From positions 124,001 to 188,000 of the forward strand of contig JABSSW010000014.1 in NCBI GenBank assembly GCA_018902385.1: a stretch of DNA of 64,000 nt, in the 5' to 3' direction. Position 1 is the first letter of the stretch. Each line of letters starts with the position of its first letter. The notes beneath the pieces are model-generated. The model saw nothing but the letters and a program-made list of their open reading frames with translations. It did no database searches and was not told the DNA's origin. Positions 59,989 to 64,000 of the stretch are shown here, piece after piece. Made by a program: the position numbers and the translations under genes. The stretch is from Physcia stellaris (taxonomy: Eukaryota; Ascomycota; Lecanoromycetes; Caliciales; Physciaceae).

Positions 59989-61990
59989 TTACTATCGCAA
60001 ACGTTAGCGAGCAACAAGCTGCTATCGAGATGGGTACCTACCGAGATCTCATCCATCCCATCGTCGTTGGCCGCTGCTTGAGCCGTGCCGTTCACCGCTC
60101 CATCAACCGCAGCACCGTTCGTGGCGGCATTGACGTCAAAGTAATCGACCATCTCTTCGTCGAGTTCCTCGGCAGTCTTGCGCTTGGGACGACCAGCCTT
60201 ACGTCCACCACGCCCACGAGCACGCCCTCCGCGTGTAGATGCGCCGTTAGTGGTAGCCTTTGTTGCCGCAGCCGATTTCGGCTGAGCCTTGGATTGGCTA
60301 TTGCTTGTCAGTATGACATCCTATCCTCTCTTCGAACATGATAACCTACGTGATACGGTCGCCTAAGCCCTTGACAGGTGGTGGGGGAGGAGCACGAGAG
60401 GCATCGAGTACAACCTCAACCTGAAATCCTGTGAGTCTTCGTCTTTCAACAAGAGATCCTTGGTAAGCCTACTTTCATCGGACGCTTATCAACAAGGACA
60501 CCGTTGAGTTTGGTGAGGGCCTCGTTTGCCGCATCGCGTTTGTGGAATACAATAGTTGCGATACCCCGGCTAACGCCATTTGGTCCATAGGTGATGTTGG
60601 CACGCTTGACAGGGCCAACCGATTTGCTGAAATATTCCTAGATTGACAGAAGGTGCACCGATTAGTCCACTAGTGGATCTTAATGTGTTATGCATCTCGC
60701 AGGTTGACAAGGAAGGTCACACAGATTGCCGATCGAATCGATAGGAGAGATGAACCGAGGTCACTTGCAAAGCCAAACGCTTTTACCTCATGGCACCAGC
60801 GGGCGGGCAACGAGCGTTAGTAGTATTAGTATTTAGTCTTGTCCAATGTCGTCATCTCCAAAAATGGTGGCTGTGACCGGATGTTCCACGGAAGGTCCAG
60901 AAGAACATGTTGTAGCATCGCTTGTCTGGTTTGAGCCACCTGAGTGATCGAGATCTCGCTGCGAGTCCAAAGTCCCATTATGGAGTGCCAGTTGATGAGT
61001 GGTCTCGAGAACAATCACTCAGTAGATCCCCAAGCGACTGCATATGAAGGTGCTTCAAACTATCCCAAGTCTCGAGTGAAGTCTTCATGGCGATGCATGA
61101 TATCCTTCTGCTGTCAGTAATTGAGACGAAGGGATGTTGATCGTTGTGAGCGTTCGTACGACCAGCGTGTGACTCGCAGTATCCAAGCACCACTCGGGTG
61201 ACATTCGGTCTTGAAGCTGACAGACTTCGTAGTTGTCTCAGATTCCTTGTGGGCTAGATGCTGTGCTCGCTGCTCAGGCCCGCTGGTGCTCAGACCACAT
61301 ACATAGGAGTAAAGCCAAACATAACGTGATGATTACCAGAGTCAAGAGGCTGAATAGCTAATCTCTGTGACATCCGCGTTCAAGCTGGTGTGATTTGTTT
61401 GCCAGACAAAGTCACAGAGCAGCAAGGTCCATCATGAGGCATGGTGTGCCAGCTCAACTTCAGATCGTTTGCTTCCAGCTTATTGAGAGCCTTAGCATTC
61501 GGCAGAAGGAGCGGAGAGACTACGGTCTCTCGCTGTGCTCATACCATGCAGCTATCAATACCGGAATAAAATGGAAAGTCCTCGAAGCCATGGACGATCG
61601 TAAAGGTCGCAGCTCTTCAAGGAGGAAGTTCAGGAAAGTCGGCGAGGAAGTCGAAAGGCGAAGACCTTATACTAAACATACCTTGATCTGTTGCTCGTTC
61701 ACGTCCGACGGCTGGCAAGTATTAGTAGGCGACTCGATCTCGATTTTTGTGGATGGCCGTACCAAGTTGCTCACAATAACCTTGGATTCTCCGGATCCTC
61801 CAGCTGGTCCAGTAGGTACGGTAGCCTTGACGGCTCCTCTAGCAGGTCTAGTGTTCTTCTTGATCCCTCCGGCGGGCGCTGTAGCGGTGGCTCTAGTCGA
61901 TGCGCGACGTCCTCCACGGCCACGACGGCCTCCACGGGCGCGGTTAGAGCTGACAATCTCCTCAAGAGCCATGTCGAGCTTTCCGGACAT
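59989..61990 (-). CDS. mlo3: mRNA export adaptor, Yra1/Mlo3/ALY family, with a 1 kb intron
   Basis: These RNA-binding adaptors bring mRNA to the Mex67 export receptor in the nucleus. The 250-aa product has an N-terminal UAP56-binding-like motif (MSGKLDMALEEIV), an RG-rich segment (RGGRRGRGGRR), and one RRM at about 69-150 with RNP2-like KVIVSNLPSDV and RNP1-like GIATIVFHK. A basic RG box follows (RGGRARGRGGRKAGRPKRK), then the acidic end TAEELDEEMVDYFDV. Exons (coding order): 61763-61990, 61682-61711 (30 nt), 60473-60637, 60350-60420, 60042-60297, 59989-59991. Intron 2 (60638-61681) is 1044 nt. The last exon would be only the TAA stop, after a regular 50-nt intron with a GCTAAC branch motif. 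If that intron is retained, the protein ends about 40 residues later. Identity is firm. Confidence 0.93.
60638..61681 (-). other. 1044-nt intron inside the Yra1/Mlo3-like gene
   Basis: The donor is GTATGT, the branch-like motif GACTAAT lies about 30 nt before the acceptor, and the acceptor is AATCTAG. It joins DVNEQQIK to EYFSKSVGP within the RRM. It is about 20 times the usual intron length in this window. Yeast YRA1 also has an unusually long intron used for autoregulation; a similar role here is inference. Confidence 0.85.
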
Positions 61991-62883
61991 CTTTAGTTGG
62001 TATTGATAGAGGTTTTCTTTGTTACGCGAAAGATGCTGTCTTGATGGGACTTGGCTAGTATTAGCCAACGAACCTGTACTGGGTTTGATGGCAAGACTGT
62101 TGTTTAAAGGGGTGGCAGAGCAGATGGCTTTGTGCGATTTGAGCTATCAGGCTGATTTTGAGCGTTTGAGGAGTAAATGTTGGTATGATGGGAAGGTAGG
62201 CTGCTCGAAGTACTGGGCTTAAATAGGATTGCAGCCTTGTGTCAGCGCGCGTTGGGTTATTCGCAATGCGGTCGAAGAGGACTTTTATGACTTGGTAGAG
62301 AGCGAAAGTGATGACACTTGTGAATGGAGAGTGAATCTGATGATGAACCTTGTGTGTTGGGGTTCGTGATGCGCGTAGTAGAGCAGGATGAGAAAGTCGT
62401 GAGAAGGAGAAGGTTGAGAAGACGCTACCAAAATCACGCTAGACTCGATACGGCGATGGCGTCAAGAACAAGACTCACGAGAGGCTCATCAGAGATAGAC
62501 CCACCTCAGGACCTGATCGACAGAGTCTGCGGTTGTGTGTCCAGTGTCCTCATCACTTGATCATAGTCGAAATCATCTTGCAGATGACTATACTTCTACG
62601 CTGTCAACCCAATCAAGAACCCAATTCAGTGAGTATGGACAGCCTTTCTTCCATCCGTTGTACATTTGTATAACAAAGTATCTTCTAAAGCCTGTCCTAC
62701 CACCCATGAGAAATCTTCTCCAATGGCCCCAGACAAAGATACGCCTTCACTGACCGACTCCCCAACGCCCTATGCTCAGGCGGGTCAGCCCATGCATGCC
62801 CCAAATGCCCAGTCCATGCCTACTCCATACCTCTTACTAACATATACACCCATTTATTCGACTTGTGGAACGCATCCTAGTAT
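61991..62883. other. Intergenic region
   Basis: About 0.9 kb between the start of the export-factor gene and the end of VPS24. Nothing further recognised. Confidence 0.5.
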
Positions 62884-63615
62884 CTAGCTCTTCAAAGCCT
62901 CCAAGCGACCCCTCATTGCATCAAGCGTTGCTTCTTGTTCCTCGAGATCGGCTTCTTGCTCTGGCTCATCGGTCACTGGTTTCTCAACCACACCAGCTTT
63001 CCCTAATTTGCCTGACAAGATCTCTCCGAGAACTTTGTCAACTTCAGCCTCTGCCTCGTCGTCCTCGCCCTCCATGAGCTGATCATCGGGTAGACTGTCC
63101 CCTACCATTTCCTCAATTATCCCCGCCTTTACCAGCTCTTGTGACAGCTCTCTCATGGTACCCATCAATTCTGGTAACCGTACCAAACTGTTGACGTCTT
63201 TCATCACACCTGTCGAAGCCTTCATGCTGCCCTCGATTTTTCGGACTGAGAATGCCTCGTTGACTTGCATCTGTACGCTCTGTAGTTGCGCCTTACTTGT
63301 GGCTAAGCGAAAGGTTTGTTTCCGTATTCGGATCATTTCCTTTGCGAATATTCGGGTTTCGCTGGCTGCCTGTTTGGCTTGTGATGGATTTCGCTGACCC
63401 CGCTTATTTGCGGCTACGATCAATTGCCTGGTCTTCTGGTCTAAAATCTTCAACTGATTGATGTCTCGTTCAAGCTTGCGTGTATTGGATCGTATCAAGC
63501 TATTACATTTCCTCATCTGCCATCGATTAGCGGCGCAATCCTCGGGCTATGTTGCATGGTTACAGACTTGAGCAGCCGGGTCTGGCTTCCAGAAGACAGC
63601 CTTAAGAGACTCCAT
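62884..63615 (-). CDS. VPS24: ESCRT-III subunit Vps24/CHMP3
   Basis: Vps24 assembles with Snf7 and Vps2 on endosomes to bud and cut vesicles into multivesicular bodies. Two exons, 63568-63615 and 62884-63516, give 226 aa, the family size. The first exon encodes MESLKAVFWKPDPAAQ; the second starts MRKCNSLIRSNTRKLERDI. Basic helices 1 and 2 (RKQTFRLATSKAQLQSV), FSVRKIEGSMKASTGVMKDV and LPELMGTMRELSQELVKAG match Vps24. An acidic stretch (EGEDDEAEAEVDKVLGEIL) and the C-terminal MIM-like MRGRLEALKS for Vps4 follow. VPS11 elsewhere in the window acts later on the same route. Confidence 0.95.
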
Positions 63616-64000
63616 GATGTGGGATGCTCCCTCACTTGGGGTCGGCTGTGTTATCAAAATGTATCCAACATGTCAGGGCAGTCGAGGCAGTTACAGGCTG
63701 CTTCATTGAAACCACAAAATAACGTCTGACGCTAGGCAAGCGGGTGATAAATTACGGTACCTTGAAACAGGGCAGCTAACACTGACCCACGGTTTCTTGA
63801 TCTCATTGAGAGTGAGATAATGCAAGCATTGTGGAGGTGACATCTCAAAATCCCCCTGCTATCATGAGAGTCCAGGAAAAGTTGGGAGAGCGATCATCAG
63901 ACACGGGCGATCTTTGACTGTTCGTTTCGACGAAATTCCATGCGGCTATTTCCGCGCTAGTAAAGATCAACTCACAATTTCGAGAAACTCGTCCACTTCT
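63616..64000. other. Right edge, upstream of VPS24
   Basis: 385 bp with the VPS24 promoter and leader. No other gene seen. Confidence 0.5.

Noticed and set aside
61395-62006. Plus-strand open frame of 203 codons across exon 1 and intron 2 of the Yra1-like gene
   Set aside because: Its second half is antisense to the RG-rich exon; no domain or good start, so probably chance.

Overview
This window looks like nuclear DNA of a filamentous ascomycete (Pezizomycotina). Almost every recognisable gene is split by short GT-AG introns, mostly 45-110 nt and often with CTAAC/CTGAC-like branch points. Genes lie on both strands with 0.3-2.8 kb spacers. The protein families (NRC-2 type AGC kinase, WSC-domain secreted protein, MCH1 transporter, monofunctional dihydroorotase, KCS1) fit that group. 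I cannot name the genus. I recognised no tRNA, rRNA, CRISPR array, transposon or virus-derived element.

Layout from left to right: GDE1-like SPX-ankyrin-GDPD protein (2053-5907, +); long coiled-coil kinesin (7371-12902, -); ARP3 (14484-16162, -) divergent from SmF (16430-16898, +); an unrecognised secreted protein (18451-19122, +); NRC-2/FPK1-type kinase (20751-22873, -); dihydroorotase (23382-24938, +); a doubtful cysteine-rich small gene (25328-25733, +); App1-type phosphatidate phosphatase (26873-29518, -); VPS11 (30447-33680, -) divergent from ADE13 (34021-35883, +); a giant secreted beta-propeller/WSC protein (38373-44631, +); a hexapeptide-repeat protein (45899-47237, +); a pyridoxal-reductase-like aldo/keto reductase (48393-49663, +); KCS1 (52484-56368, -); MCH1-like transporter (57561-59423, -); a Yra1/Mlo3/ALY mRNA-export factor with a 1 kb intron (59989-61990, -); VPS24/CHMP3 (62884-63615, -).

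The genes are mostly unrelated housekeeping functions and not a cluster. Loose functional threads exist. The SPX domain of the GDE1 protein is of a type that senses inositol pyrophosphates, which KCS1 makes. ARP3 and App1 both belong to cortical actin patches. VPS11 (HOPS/CORVET) and VPS24 (ESCRT-III) both serve the endosome-vacuole route. ADE13 and dihydroorotase serve purine and pyrimidine synthesis.

The most notable observations are gene-structure oddities. The GDE1 homolog has a 4-nt microexon. The Yra1 homolog has a 1044-nt intron, a 30-nt exon and a probable last exon holding only the stop codon. The reading frame breaks at short homopolymers in GDE1 (twice) and probably in the WSC gene. 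ADE13 and the pyridoxal reductase each have an intron whose best reading needs a non-canonical splice site. These breaks may be consensus errors in the assembly, or real lesions or unusual splicing. An 18-bp coding minisatellite at 46.3-47.2 kb makes an Asn/Gln/Pro-rich repeat protein.
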